Counted from the stretch's first letter, positions 1 through 7,761 are shown. The stretch is DNA of 37,259 bases from Myxococcales bacterium (GCA_012513515.1 JAAZCA010000013.1:1-37259); one strand, 5' to 3'. A program made the numbers and translations. Notes: generated by a model from the letters alone, not told the origin.

Positions 1-106
1 ACTCACTTCTAGATTCTAGCTTCTTGATGTTTTGGTCGATGGTCAATTGTCCATGGTCGAAGTTATTGTTACAGCTAGTTTTTCAGAGGTTGCTTAGGTC
101 AGAGAA
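1..106. repeat. Dispersed intergenic repeat, copy A (truncated by window edge)
   Basis: Bases 1-70 are the reverse complement of 6437-6506 with one visible mismatch. They are followed at about 74-97 by a tail (TTTTTCAGAGGTTGCTTA) that occurs in forward orientation at about 6703-6725 and 31747-31767. The copy is therefore a mosaic: its first module is inverted relative to the other copies while its tail is not. It lies just downstream of the phoR stop and has no reading frame of note. The left boundary is outside the window. Confidence 0.8.
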
Positions 107-135
107 GATATGTCTCGATTCGATCAGGCGTTCCT

Positions 136-1530
136 TTAGGACTTTTGTGGCAGGTGTATGGTAAAGATGCTTCCGCGTCCTGTCTGGCTCGATGCCGTGA
201 CATAGCCGCGGTGGGCGGAGGCTATGTTTTTCACGATTGAAAGCCCTAGTCCAGTCCCTCCGAGACTGCGGCTTCTCGCCTTGTCGATTCTGTAGAATCT
301 TTCGAAGATCCTGGATAGATGTTCCTTGGGAATTCCGCACCCCTCATCTCTAACCCTTATGATAACCTCGTTAGCCTCACGGTGGGCATTTAGATATACG
401 GAGCTGTCCGGGTTGCTGTACTTGATGGCATTGTCGAGAAGATTGGCTATCGCATGCTCAATGAGAAGCGGATTCGTCCTTAGTTTGAGTTCGGATTGGC
501 AGAAGATGTCTATCTTTATCCCTTTTTGATCGGCCTTGATCGATGCGATCTCCACTGCTTCGGCGAGGAGCTCTTTTGCGCTGACCTCCTCCATAGGGAT
601 CTCGCTTTTTTCTATTTCCTGTTCGATCCTGGCAAGCATAAGCAGGTCGTCGATGATCGAGTTCAACCTCTCCGACTGTTTGTAGGCCGTGTGGAGAAAA
701 TTTGTTCTGTCATCATCGGAAAGATCTTTTCCCTCGATGACCATCTCCAAAAATCCTACTATAGATGTGACCGGTGTTCGCAGCTCATGCGAAACATTTG
801 ATACAAAATCCTTTCGGACGCGGTCGAGCTTTTCCAGGCGATCTCTCATCTTTTTCATGGATTCGCACAGGGAGGATATCTCCTGGCTGCCTGAGTCCGG
901 CAAATGTGCGTTGAAATTTCCTTCGGTAAATTTTTCGGCGGCCAGTTCAAGCTGTTTTACCGGCCTACCTATCATCCTTGCAAACCAGATGCTTATGAAA
1001 AGCGCCACCGTCAAGATCGCCAGTCCCGTCATGACTATCTTGTAGTAGAGGGATGTCAGGGATGCCTTTATAAGCGTCAGAGGAACAGCCCCTCTGAGAA
1101 CTCCGGTCTCTTTTTTTTCGTTCAAAACCGGGACGGCAGTGTATAGCATTTCTTCTCCAGTGGTGTCGCTTAACCTGACGCCGCTGGATATCTCTCCGCG
1201 CAGAGCTGCAGCAAACTCCGGCCTGGATGAGTGATTTTCCATCTGTCCGGCCTCGCCCGATGTGTCGCATGCGACTTTGCCATCGGCAAGAATAGCGGTT
1301 ATCCTCATCCCCTCTATTTCTCCAAGTTCGGAACAGATTCTGCTGAGTGCCATTCCGGAAGGCATGAGATCGACTGCTATCCTGAGTTTGTCGGACATCT
1401 TTTCAGAGAATCTGGCGATGTAAAAAGATTTTATCGAACGGGAAGAGAACCACGCGAAAGCTGCCATGCACATGAATATTATGAGAGCGAAAAGCGGAAT
1501 TATCTGCCAGATCAGCTTGGTACGCCTCAT
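136..1530 (-). CDS. phoR: PhoR-type membrane sensor histidine kinase
   Basis: 464-residue two-component sensor kinase predicted in the inner membrane. Visible order: TM1 at about residues 8-28, an extracytoplasmic sensor segment of about 125 residues, TM2 at about 165-185, a HAMP domain at about 185-235, a HisKA domain with the phospho-acceptor His248 in SNVSHELRTP, then a HATPase_c domain with N box NLLDNAIKYS, G1 box DEGCGIP and G2 region GGTGLGLSIVKN. The start overlaps the stop of the regulator gene by 4 bases (ATGA), so the two are translationally coupled. Together they look like PhoB/PhoR of the phosphate response or a close relative (WalK/ResE type). No PAS domain is evident and no pst or phoU genes are present, so the signal is not proven. 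The family assignment is firm; the phosphate role is inferred. Confidence 0.85.
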   Translation of the reverse strand: MRRTKLIWQIIPLFALIIFMCMAAFAWFSSRSIKSFYIARFSEKMSDKLRIAVDLMPSGMALSRICSELGEIEGMRITAILADGKVACDTSGEAGQMENHSSRPEFAAALRGEISSGVRLSDTTGEEMLYTAVPVLNEKKETGVLRGAVPLTLIKASLTSLYYKIVMTGLAILTVALFISIWFARMIGRPVKQLELAAEKFTEGNFNAHLPDSGSQEISSLCESMKKMRDRLEKLDRVRKDFVSNVSHELRTPVTSIVGFLEMVIEGKDLSDDDRTNFLHTAYKQSERLNSIIDDLLMLARIEQEIEKSEIPMEEVSAKELLAEAVEIASIKADQKGIKIDIFCQSELKLRTNPLLIEHAIANLLDNAIKYSNPDSSVYLNAHREANEVIIRVRDEGCGIPKEHLSRIFERFYRIDKARSRSLGGTGLGLSIVKNIASAHRGYVTASSQTGRGSIFTIHLPQKS

Positions 1531-2216
1531 TTGTCCTCTCTCATTCTATAGCCGACGCCGCGGACCGTCTCTATGAAACGCCCCGCCCGGTCCCCAAGTT
1601 TTTTTCTGAGCCCTACGACCTGAACATCTACCGAGCGATCGGTCGCGGGATAATCATCTCCGTGAACGCTGCTTACGATCTGGCTTCGCGTAAACACCCT
1701 TCCGGGATTTTTTGCCAGCAGGTACAGGAGGCGGAACTCGGTTGCTGTGAGATCGGTTTTTTTACCCTTTATTTCAACCTCAAATTTTTTGGGATCTATG
1801 GATATGGAGTGGATTTTTACCGGAAGCTCTGTTGGAGAAGGATCCGGGGAAGTTTTCCTCATTGCCGCTTTCATCCTCGCTGCGAGGATCTTTGGGCTAA
1901 AGGGCTTGGTTATATAGTCGCATGCACCGAGTTCCAACCCTGTTACTATGTCGGATTCTTCGCCTTTTGCCGTTAGCATCATGATCGGTACGTCGCGCAA
2001 TTTATCATCGAGTTTGCATTCTTTGCAAATTTCGAGTCCATCCCTGCCGGGAAGCATTATGTCGAGTATGACGAGGTCTGGTGAAAATTTTCGTATTTCC
2101 TCTACGGCGATCTCTCCGGATGCAATTCCCTTGGGTTCAAATCCTTCGCGCAATGAAACCTGGCTGACCAGTTCCCGTATTGCGTCGTCGTCCTCAACTA
2201 TCATTACTTTTTTCAT
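1527..2216 (-). CDS. phoB: PhoB-type (OmpR family) response regulator
   Basis: 229-residue response regulator. The N-terminal receiver domain has the acidic pair Asp9/Asp10, phospho-acceptor Asp52 in ILDIMLPG and the conserved Lys in YITKPF. The C-terminal half (about 130-229) is a winged-helix OmpR/PhoB DNA-binding domain with LTATEFRLLYLLAKNPG and the recognition region ending in RGVGYRM. I start it at the ATG at 2216, giving MKKVMIVEDDD, because a GGAGGG lies about 11 bases upstream. An in-frame extension to 2378 exists but reads as low-complexity sequence without homology. It is cotranscribed with the kinase gene downstream (4-base overlap) and is divergent from the gene at 2371. Targets are unknown; phosphate control is a family-based inference. 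Confidence 0.88.
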   Translation of the reverse strand: MKKVMIVEDDDAIRELVSQVSLREGFEPKGIASGEIAVEEIRKFSPDLVILDIMLPGRDGLEICKECKLDDKLRDVPIMMLTAKGEESDIVTGLELGACDYITKPFSPKILAARMKAAMRKTSPDPSPTELPVKIHSISIDPKKFEVEIKGKKTDLTATEFRLLYLLAKNPGRVFTRSQIVSSVHGDDYPATDRSVDVQVVGLRKKLGDRAGRFIETVRGVGYRMREDK

Positions 2217-2370
2217 ACTTCGGGCAGCCCTCCGATGGGGATGAGTATCAGTTTTGGAGCTATTGTCTAGGTGCTTTGATCGATTCGGATCAGTATGCCT
2301 TGGAAGTCGGGTCCAGAATCCGCTGGACTTAGGCCTCGCCGGACATATAATCCTGCGCCTCGGTGGATAT

Positions 2371-2889
2371 ATGCTCAAAATAATATTATTTCCGCTTCGA
2401 GTCCTAGCCTTTTTAATAGGTTATATCTCGTACAACTTCGAAATTGCATCGGACTGGCTGGTCGGGATTACCCGCAAAAGCGAGTATTTACGAAAGGGTT
2501 CCTGCAATAAATGTGGCAAATGCTGCATGCTGCTGGCCTTGCAGATTCCGCGATGCTTGGCGCGTTTTTCCGGCGCGCGCAGGATGATATCGATCTGGCA
2601 CAAGTTTTTGATGAACTTCAATTTTGAGGGATTCGAAGAGGGCTGGATGCTTTACAGCTGCGGCTATTTCAATCATGAGCGAGGGAGTTCTGGAGGATGT
2701 TCCATATATCCTTTCCGCCACAGAATATGCAGATTTTTCCCACGCCAAAAGCTCTATGGGCACCCATCGCTGGATCCTGAATGCGGATATCGGTTCGTCG
2801 GCAGAAAAATTTCATCTGCCAATTTCGCTTCTTCCGGCATGACGTTCAATGAACAATTACGCGTGGTGCGTGAAAAGATAAAGAAATGA
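2371..2889 (+). CDS. YkgJ-like Cys-cluster (CxxCxxCC) protein with N-terminal membrane segment
   Basis: 172 residues from the ATG at 2371, preceded by GGTGGA. A hydrophobic stretch covers residues 2-20. The signature is CNKCGKCC (Cys45, 48, 51, 52), followed by further cysteines at 62, 97, 110, 120 and 138, with CSIYPFRHRICRFFP resembling the second half of the YkgJ/UPF0153 family (annotated as Fe-S or zinc binding). An upstream extension to 2254 is open but lacks a ribosome site and similarity. It stands 130 bases ahead of the complex II-like genes on the same strand. I infer an Fe-S or metal-binding accessory role at the membrane; the family has no settled biochemical function. Substrate and partner are unknown. 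Confidence 0.7.
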   Translation: MLKIILFPLRVLAFLIGYISYNFEIASDWLVGITRKSEYLRKGSCNKCGKCCMLLALQIPRCLARFSGARRMISIWHKFLMNFNFEGFEEGWMLYSCGYFNHERGSSGGCSIYPFRHRICRFFPRQKLYGHPSLDPECGYRFVGRKISSANFASSGMTFNEQLRVVREKIKK

Positions 2890-2973
2890 AATGGGAGAAA
2901 ATTGGAAAAGTTTTCGTGGCGTGTGAGCAAGTCGGCTTTCGCCGCGGGCCGGTCATGTGACGTCATATATGCG

Positions 2974-3001
2974 TTGAGATTATTTCGATCTGGTGTAAAG
3001 T
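2974..3001 (+). promoter_or_regulatory. Possible sigma70-like promoter and TGACGTCA palindrome before complex II-like operon
   Basis: TTGAGA at 2974-2979 is followed after 16 bases by TAAAGT at 2996-3001, about 20 bases ahead of the cytochrome b start. Just upstream, 2958-2965 is the perfect palindrome TGACGTCA, a possible operator half-pair. The match is modest, and no second copy of the operator was noticed. Confidence 0.3.
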
Positions 3002-3019
3002 GTTCTGCCAGGGGGGGCG

Positions 3020-3643
3020 ATGAGCGTAGTTACCGACAATCTGGGCTTCTGGTCGAGCAGGGCAAGGCCGATTGTGGGGCTGTCGCTCTGTGCCGCATTT
3101 GTTATCTTGCACCTCCTTCCTCTCTCGGCGGTTTTCGGAGGGGATGCGGACTATAATTTAATTGCTGGGCTTTTCGCCTCTTTGCCTCTGTATAATGTCG
3201 CGGATGCTATTCTCGCCTTGCTGGTTGTGGCGCATGCCTTCCTGTCGGTCCTCTCGATATATTACTCCTCAGTTGCCCCTGCATCTTTTTTTTCATCCGG
3301 GAATCTCACCTACGTCATCGGAAGGGTTTCGGCGGTGGCGATTGTGCCATTTGTAGCGTATATGATGTACGTGACAAGGTTTTCTCCAGGTGCAGTTCCG
3401 AGCGGCGCCGCCGATTTCAGTTCAATCTCATCTGTGATCTCATCGCGTTCCGAGTTCGTTTTTTTTGTATGTGGTTTCATAGCCTTTGGAGCCTACATAG
3501 CCTGTGCGTTGAGGCTCGTATTATTTCAATGGGGATTGCTCGCAGGCGCACGATCGAAAAGGTTTTTCTGGATTTTTACGTCCGGTGCAGGTTTTGTCGT
3601 AGCGGTGTGGGGTTTGCTGGTTCTTTTTGCTTTTAGGGCTTGA
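3020..3643 (+). CDS. Divergent succinate dehydrogenase/fumarate reductase cytochrome b-like membrane subunit
   Basis: 207-residue, five-helix membrane protein with the length and hydrophobic pattern of the SdhC/FrdC (Bacillus/Wolinella type) anchor that carries two b hemes and the quinone site. Start is the ATG at 3020 behind a G-rich ribosome site (CAGGGGGGGCG). The family normally has four heme-ligand histidines, one in each of helices I, II, IV and V. Here only His31 (VILHLL) and His72 (VVAHAF) exist in the whole protein. The helix IV and V positions fall in hydrophobic stretches without His. So each heme would lose one axial ligand. Position directly before the flavoprotein and Fe-S genes supports the subunit call; heme content and quinone activity are doubtful. 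Confidence 0.65.
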   Translation: MSVVTDNLGFWSSRARPIVGLSLCAAFVILHLLPLSAVFGGDADYNLIAGLFASLPLYNVADAILALLVVAHAFLSVLSIYYSSVAPASFFSSGNLTYVIGRVSAVAIVPFVAYMMYVTRFSPGAVPSGAADFSSISSVISSRSEFVFFVCGFIAFGAYIACALRLVLFQWGLLAGARSKRFFWIFTSGAGFVVAVWGLLVLFAFRA

Positions 3644-3654
3644 TTGGAGATTAG

Positions 3655-5037
3655 ATGCCTTCGGAACGAAAGAGAAAGATTCTCATCATAGGCGCGGGGC
3701 TCGCGGGGCAGATGGCCGCGGTTGTTGCGGCAAGGGCCGGTGCCTCTGTCACTATTACCTCAGTGCTCGAGCCGATGAGGGAGTATTCCTGCGAATTTTT
3801 AAACTCTTTCAACGTCTCGTCCGGCCGAAGTGAAAAATTTTTAGAAAGCTTTTTTTCGAAGGCTCTGGAAACTTCCTGCGGCCTTGCAGATTCCAAGATG
3901 CTCCGGTCGATGTGCGAGGCTTCGCGCAGCATGGCTGTATGGCTGGAAGATATCGGTGTTAGGTTCGATCGGGATTCAAACGGGCTGGTGAAAGAATGCG
4001 CCGACATCAGATGTGGATTTTCAACTATTCGCTCCGGCGAATTTACATCCCGCAGAATATCGCTGGCTTTATTTGGCGAGCTGTTGAAGCTTTCCTCTTG
4101 CGGATCAGTTTTTATGATGAACGGGTGGGAGTTTCTTTCACCTGTCATCGGCGATGCCGGCAGGTGTTGCGGTGCGGTGTTTATAAATAAAAAGAGCATG
4201 GAGATAAGGGCGATAGAGGCGGATGCTACCATAATGTCCTTCGGAGGATATTCTTCGATATATTCACCTACGCTTAGGTCCTCTTTTCTGGATGGGTCGG
4301 CGCTAGTCTCATCAATGCGGGGTGGGGCCAGGGCTGTCAATCCGGAGTTCATGTCTTTTGCTGAGTGCCATCATGATGATCATAACGAAGATAGCACGCC
4401 GGCTGCCTATTTCAGCCTTGGCGGCCTGGAGGTTGACCATTTCCACAAGTGTTCCGTAGTAGGGATGTACGCGGCCGGAGAGGCTGCTTGCGCCTATCAC
4501 GGAGCCTCGTTGCTGAGTGGAAACGAAATTCTCTCTGAAGTTTACGGAGGATTTGTGGCGGGTAGTAGCGCTGCTGCAGGAGAGGAGGATGTCGGTCATG
4601 CCACTCCGCCCTCCCTTTTGGAATCAGCCGTTGCGGCGGAAGAGAAACTCAATGCCAAGATAGCATCTCACGAGGGGAGTGAGAACGCCTATGTCATAGC
4701 CCGGGAGCTTTCAGAGCTCCTTTCATCGGCGGGGCGCTTAGTCGGCGAGGCGGAACATTCTGCCGATTCATCTTTGAAGATAGCCGAACTGAAAGCACGT
4801 TTCAACTCGGCTCCGCTCGGTGATAAGATAGAATGGTGCAATCAAAACTTACTGTTCATGCGGAGGCTGGAAAAAAAGTTTGATATGGCCAAGATGTTAG
4901 TTGCAGCATGTAAACTGAGGCGCGAGAGCCGCGGAGTTTCTGGGAAGCCGGATCTTTCGGAAGGGTCTGGCGAAGTCGCTTCGAGGAGCGTTGCTATCAT
5001 TGCATCCGGTGAGGTCGAGGTTTCCAATACGGTTTAA
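3655..5037 (+). CDS. Divergent SdhA/FrdA-like flavoprotein lacking the capping domain
   Basis: 460 residues, against about 570-640 for the family. The FAD dinucleotide motif GAGLAG is at residues 13-18, and the second FAD-binding region (GMYAAGEAACAYHGASLLSGNEIL, given here as two runs: GMYAAGEAAC and HGASLLSGNEIL) is at about 270-293. The C-terminal helical domain ends with the family-like RRESRG at 422-427. Residue 230 (NPEF) passes almost directly to LGGLEVD near 255, so the capping domain of about 125 residues, with its catalytic Arg, is absent. The FAD-linking His is Tyr (REYSCEF, 42-48), the substrate His of HYxMGG is Ala (AAYFSLGG), and the substrate Arg of GANRLGxNSL is Leu. The frame is intact with a good GGAG site. 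It is unlikely to be a succinate or fumarate enzyme. Confidence 0.72.
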   Translation: MPSERKRKILIIGAGLAGQMAAVVAARAGASVTITSVLEPMREYSCEFLNSFNVSSGRSEKFLESFFSKALETSCGLADSKMLRSMCEASRSMAVWLEDIGVRFDRDSNGLVKECADIRCGFSTIRSGEFTSRRISLALFGELLKLSSCGSVFMMNGWEFLSPVIGDAGRCCGAVFINKKSMEIRAIEADATIMSFGGYSSIYSPTLRSSFLDGSALVSSMRGGARAVNPEFMSFAECHHDDHNEDSTPAAYFSLGGLEVDHFHKCSVVGMYAAGEAACAYHGASLLSGNEILSEVYGGFVAGSSAAAGEEDVGHATPPSLLESAVAAEEKLNAKIASHEGSENAYVIARELSELLSSAGRLVGEAEHSADSSLKIAELKARFNSAPLGDKIEWCNQNLLFMRRLEKKFDMAKMLVAACKLRRESRGVSGKPDLSEGSGEVASRSVAIIASGEVEVSNTV

Positions 5038-5062
5038 AATCCGCTTTATCAGGAGTCCCTGG

Positions 5063-5836
5063 ATGAAAAAAGGGGAATTGGAAATTTTTTTGAAGGTGAA
5101 AAGGCAGGATGGTCCGGATGGAATATCCTACTGGGAACGCTTTGAATTTTCGGTTCCAGCAGAGACTACGGTCCTCTCGTTGATTTCGAAAATATCCGAG
5201 GAGCCTGTCACGGACGAAGGGAAACCATCCACCCACGTATGCGTAGAATCTTCATGTGGAAGGGGGCTCTGCGGATCTTGCTCAATGCTTATCAACGGGC
5301 GCCCCATGCTCGCATGCAAAACCATGGTTTCGGATTTGGATTCCAGAATAACTGTAGAGCCCCTGGCGAAATTTCCCGTCATAAGGGACTTGGTCACCGA
5401 CAAGTCTTCGATGTGCGGGGATTTACTTTACCACGAGCTTTGGAGCGGTTGCGAATCTCTGCCCTCCGACGATGGCGGCTCTCCTGATTTTGCCAGATTT
5501 GAAGCGGGGCGGCAGCGCCTTTCAGCCTCCTTTATGGACTGTTTGATGTGTGGGGCCTGCGTCGAGGTCTGTCCCAGTGTCACTTCAAGGTCAAAATTTC
5601 CGGGCGCATGGCTTTTTAGCGTAATGCTAGGGATGAGCCTCAATTGTTCGGATTTATCCGCTATCAAAAAAATGAGGCGCTCAGCTGCAGGGCCGGAGGG
5701 GCTTTCCCAGTGCGAGGGGGTGGGAAACTGCTCCGAATTTTGCCCCATGGGGCTCAGGCTCTCCGATGCCATGGGAATCGCAGGTTTTGAGGCGGCGGTC
5801 CAGTCTTTGATTGATTTTATAAGGGAAGAGAGCTAA
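5063..5836 (+). CDS. Complex II-like iron-sulfur subunit (SdhB/FrdB family)
   Basis: 257 residues from the ATG at 5063, preceded by AGGAG at 5051-5055. The longer open frame from 4991 overlaps the flavoprotein gene and is not needed. All cluster ligands of the family are present: the [2Fe-2S] motif CGRGLCGSC with a fourth Cys eleven residues later, the [4Fe-4S] motif CLMCGACVEVCP, and CEGVGNCSEFCP for the third cluster. The protein is thus a competent electron wire. This contrasts with its flavoprotein and cytochrome partners, which have lost key residues. It lies 25 bases after the flavoprotein gene and is clearly the same operon. I infer that the complex still transfers electrons, but with an unknown donor or acceptor. 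Confidence 0.85.
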   Translation: MKKGELEIFLKVKRQDGPDGISYWERFEFSVPAETTVLSLISKISEEPVTDEGKPSTHVCVESSCGRGLCGSCSMLINGRPMLACKTMVSDLDSRITVEPLAKFPVIRDLVTDKSSMCGDLLYHELWSGCESLPSDDGGSPDFARFEAGRQRLSASFMDCLMCGACVEVCPSVTSRSKFPGAWLFSVMLGMSLNCSDLSAIKKMRRSAAGPEGLSQCEGVGNCSEFCPMGLRLSDAMGIAGFEAAVQSLIDFIREES

Positions 5837-5875
5837 TTCCCTAACCTATCTGAAACATAAAAGGAGGCTTTAATT

Positions 5876-6391
5876 ATGAAAAGATATCTTTTTCTGCTGT
5901 TGATGTTGCCGGTCATTTTTATTGCCTGTGAAAAGATGGATTCTGCCGTAGAAAGCGCGACCCCTCCGCCCGACGCCGTAAATGACCATGTCGCGACCCC
6001 TTTTCAAGGGACTATGAATCCGGGCGCCGTTGCTACCATCGTCATCGGCGAGGCTTCATTTTCTGTGGAGATAGCGGAGTCCGACGAGGAGAGAAGGTTA
6101 GGGCTCATGAATCGTGAATCGATCCCTCCGAATTATGGGATGTGGTTTGTGTTTCCAGAATTAGTTCGGGAACCTTTCTGGATGAAAGATACTCAGATTC
6201 CTTTGGACATAATATTCGTCGGCGACGATATGAGAGTGGTCGATATCATCAAGAACGCTACGCCTGGATCTGAGGATCTTCTCAAATCAAAGGATCCCTA
6301 CAGGTATGTTTTAGAGGTCAACTCCGGTTCTGCCGATCGATACGATATAGAAGTTGGCGATGCTGTCGAAAAGAGGGTTGGTCCTAAATAA
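5876..6391 (+). CDS. DUF192 lipoprotein
   Basis: 171 residues with a type II signal peptide: MKRYLFLLLMLPVIFIAC, lipobox FIAC with Cys18. The mature part contains a full DUF192 domain at about 60-165, recognisable by RRLGLMNR, GMWFVFPE, FWMKDTQIPLDIIFV and VLEVNSG. Start is the ATG at 5876 behind a strong AAAGGAGG. DUF192 proteins are widespread secreted proteins without an established activity. It follows the Fe-S subunit gene by 39 bases and probably shares its transcript. The stop codon lies inside a perfect 19-base palindrome. Confidence 0.85.
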   Translation: MKRYLFLLLMLPVIFIACEKMDSAVESATPPPDAVNDHVATPFQGTMNPGAVATIVIGEASFSVEIAESDEERRLGLMNRESIPPNYGMWFVFPELVREPFWMKDTQIPLDIIFVGDDMRVVDIIKNATPGSEDLLKSKDPYRYVLEVNSGSADRYDIEVGDAVEKRVGPK

Positions 6392-6400
6392 TATTTAGGA
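6382..6400 (+). other. 19-base perfect palindrome spanning the DUF192 stop codon
   Basis: TCCTAAATA (6382-6390) and TATTTAGGA (6392-6400) flank a single A. In RNA this would form an AT-rich hairpin at the end of the operon. No T run follows, so it is not a standard intrinsic terminator; it could protect the 3' end or act as a weak stop signal. Confidence 0.45.
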
Positions 6401-6422
6401 TTGAAGCCATTAAGATTAAGAT

Positions 6423-6727
6423 GACCTTACCGTTCCAACAATAACTTCGACCATGGACAATTGACCATCGACCAGAACATCAAGAAGCTAGAATCTAGAA
6501 GTGAGTTACCAGTCACGGTCGTTGCTGGATCTCCGATAAAGTCACTCGGGGATGACGACCTTCTCGTCACTCGGGGATGACGACCACACTGTCATTCCCG
6601 CGGTTTTAAGCTGCCGCTACCGCGGGGTTCCGACCGCTCACCAGTTACGAGTCACCAGGCAGGCGACTGACGCAGATAGCTTTTAGAGTCGCCCTGAATT
6701 TGCTGATTTTTCAGAGGTTACCTAAGG
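6423..6727 (+). repeat. Dispersed intergenic repeat, copy B (most complete)
   Basis: Composite non-coding element in the gap between two convergent genes; nothing else was seen in this gap. Modules in order: 6423-6467, identical over 45 bases to 36295-36339; 6437-6506, the inverse of 1-70; two direct copies of GTCACTCGGGGATGACGACC at 6541-6560 and 6566-6585; a GTCATTCCCGCGG ... CCGCGGGGTTCCGACCG hairpin at 6591-6634; a CACCAGTTACGAGTCAC segment at 6639-6655; and a tail at 6679-6725 shared with 31721-31767. The CCCGCGG/CCGCGGG arms with an inner GC-rich stretch would fold into a strong hairpin. Confidence 0.85.
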
Positions 6728-6762
6728 ATTCCGGGTTTTCTTTTTGTTTGTTATCCAATCCT

Positions 6763-7761
6763 CTATTCGACCTTTTTCTCCTCGGCAGGAGGAGTTTCGG
6801 CTTCTGCAGCCTTCGCGGCTTTTTGTTCTGCTGCTTTCATCTTAAATTTTTCCAGGACTTCCTTTTCGGGTTTCTCCTCTTCGTTTTTCTGCCCCTCTTC
6901 CTCGGCGTAAACTATCGTGGCGTCCTTTTTAAGCTTGGTGAGTAGATCGCTTTTGGAGTCGCCACGCATTTTGAAAAGTATGTTTTGCTCGGCATCGCCG
7001 AATGGCTCAACTTCGGCGGCCTTGGTCACCATTATCAGGTGATAGCCTTTTGCAGTCTTGATCGGACCGGAGACCTGATCGACGCTCATCTCAAAGGCCT
7101 TCTCCACGAGAGGGGCCATTCCACGACCAGCCAGCCTCTGGTCGTCCTTGGATACCATTCCCATATCCCCGCCTTTGGATCTCGTGGCTATATCTTCCGA
7201 ATTTTCCCTGGCGATTTTTGCAAAATCCTCTCCTGCCTCTACCTTTGTTTTTAATTCCTCTACGATCTTCAGGGCTTCCTGTTCTGTGCGAACCTTAGGG
7301 CCCTTTGCTGATTTTTTGGCTTTTTTGATCTCCTCAGGGGATTGGTATTTTATCATCACCTGGGACATCTTGAGCTTTTTGAATTCTTCAGGGTGCTCGT
7401 CGTAATATTTTTTCGCTACCTTTTTGAGGTCGCTTTCCACAAGCGACTGAGCGATGATCACCTTCCTGTATAGGTCTATCTTTGCCTTCACTTCCGAATC
7501 GCGATTGAGCCCCTGCTTTATCGCTTCCTGATAAAGGAGTTCCTGTTCGACGAGATTTTCGATGACTCCCTTTCTGCCGATCGGGCTGAGTAGCTGGGCC
7601 TTTATCCTCGGGTTTATATCGCCGAGTAGGTCAAGGTCACCTTGGGTGATCTTGTTTCCATTTATATCCACCACGACTTTGCCTGAGGATGATCCTCCGC
7701 CGCAGGCAGAAACAACGGAAACGACTAGCGCGAGTACGACAACGAGGCTTAATTTTTTCAT
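6763..7761 (-). CDS. PpiC-type peptidyl-prolyl isomerase lipoprotein (SurA/PrsA-like)
   Basis: 332 residues. The N-terminus MKKLSLVVVLALVVSVVSAC is a lipoprotein signal with lipobox VSAC. A SurA_N-like helical region covers about 30-125, and a parvulin (PpiC) rotamase domain about 130-250, with MSQVMIKY, ARENSEDIATRSKGGDMGMV and AFEMSVDQVSGPIKTAKGYHLIMV. The tail is Lys/Glu/Ala-rich and ends in PPAEEKKVE. The ribosome site AAGGGGGAG precedes the ATG at 7761. A near-consensus promoter lies at 7794-7823. The likely role is folding of exported or outer membrane proteins while anchored in the inner or outer membrane. Whether it corresponds to SurA, PrsA or PpiD functionally cannot be told from the sequence. 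Confidence 0.85.
   Translation of the reverse strand: MKKLSLVVVLALVVSVVSACGGGSSSGKVVVDINGNKITQGDLDLLGDINPRIKAQLLSPIGRKGVIENLVEQELLYQEAIKQGLNRDSEVKAKIDLYRKVIIAQSLVESDLKKVAKKYYDEHPEEFKKLKMSQVMIKYQSPEEIKKAKKSAKGPKVRTEQEALKIVEELKTKVEAGEDFAKIARENSEDIATRSKGGDMGMVSKDDQRLAGRGMAPLVEKAFEMSVDQVSGPIKTAKGYHLIMVTKAAEVEPFGDAEQNILFKMRGDSKSDLLTKLKKDATIVYAEEEGQKNEEEKPEKEVLEKFKMKAAEQKAAKAAEAETPPAEEKKVE

Noticed and set aside
2217-2378. N-terminal extension of PhoB
   Set aside because: The extension is Arg/Pro-rich without homology, and the internal ATG has a good ribosome site at the canonical receiver start.
3655-5037. Calling the flavoprotein a pseudogene
   Set aside because: The frame is intact, starts and spacing are good, and both partner genes are kept, so a changed function is at least as likely.
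4991-5062. Longer N-terminus for the Fe-S subunit
   Set aside because: It overlaps the flavoprotein gene; the ATG at 5063 has AGGAG at proper spacing.
6591-6634. GTCATTCCCGCGG block as a CRISPR repeat or a terminator
   Set aside because: Copies are far apart and not regularly spaced, and no T run follows the hairpin.
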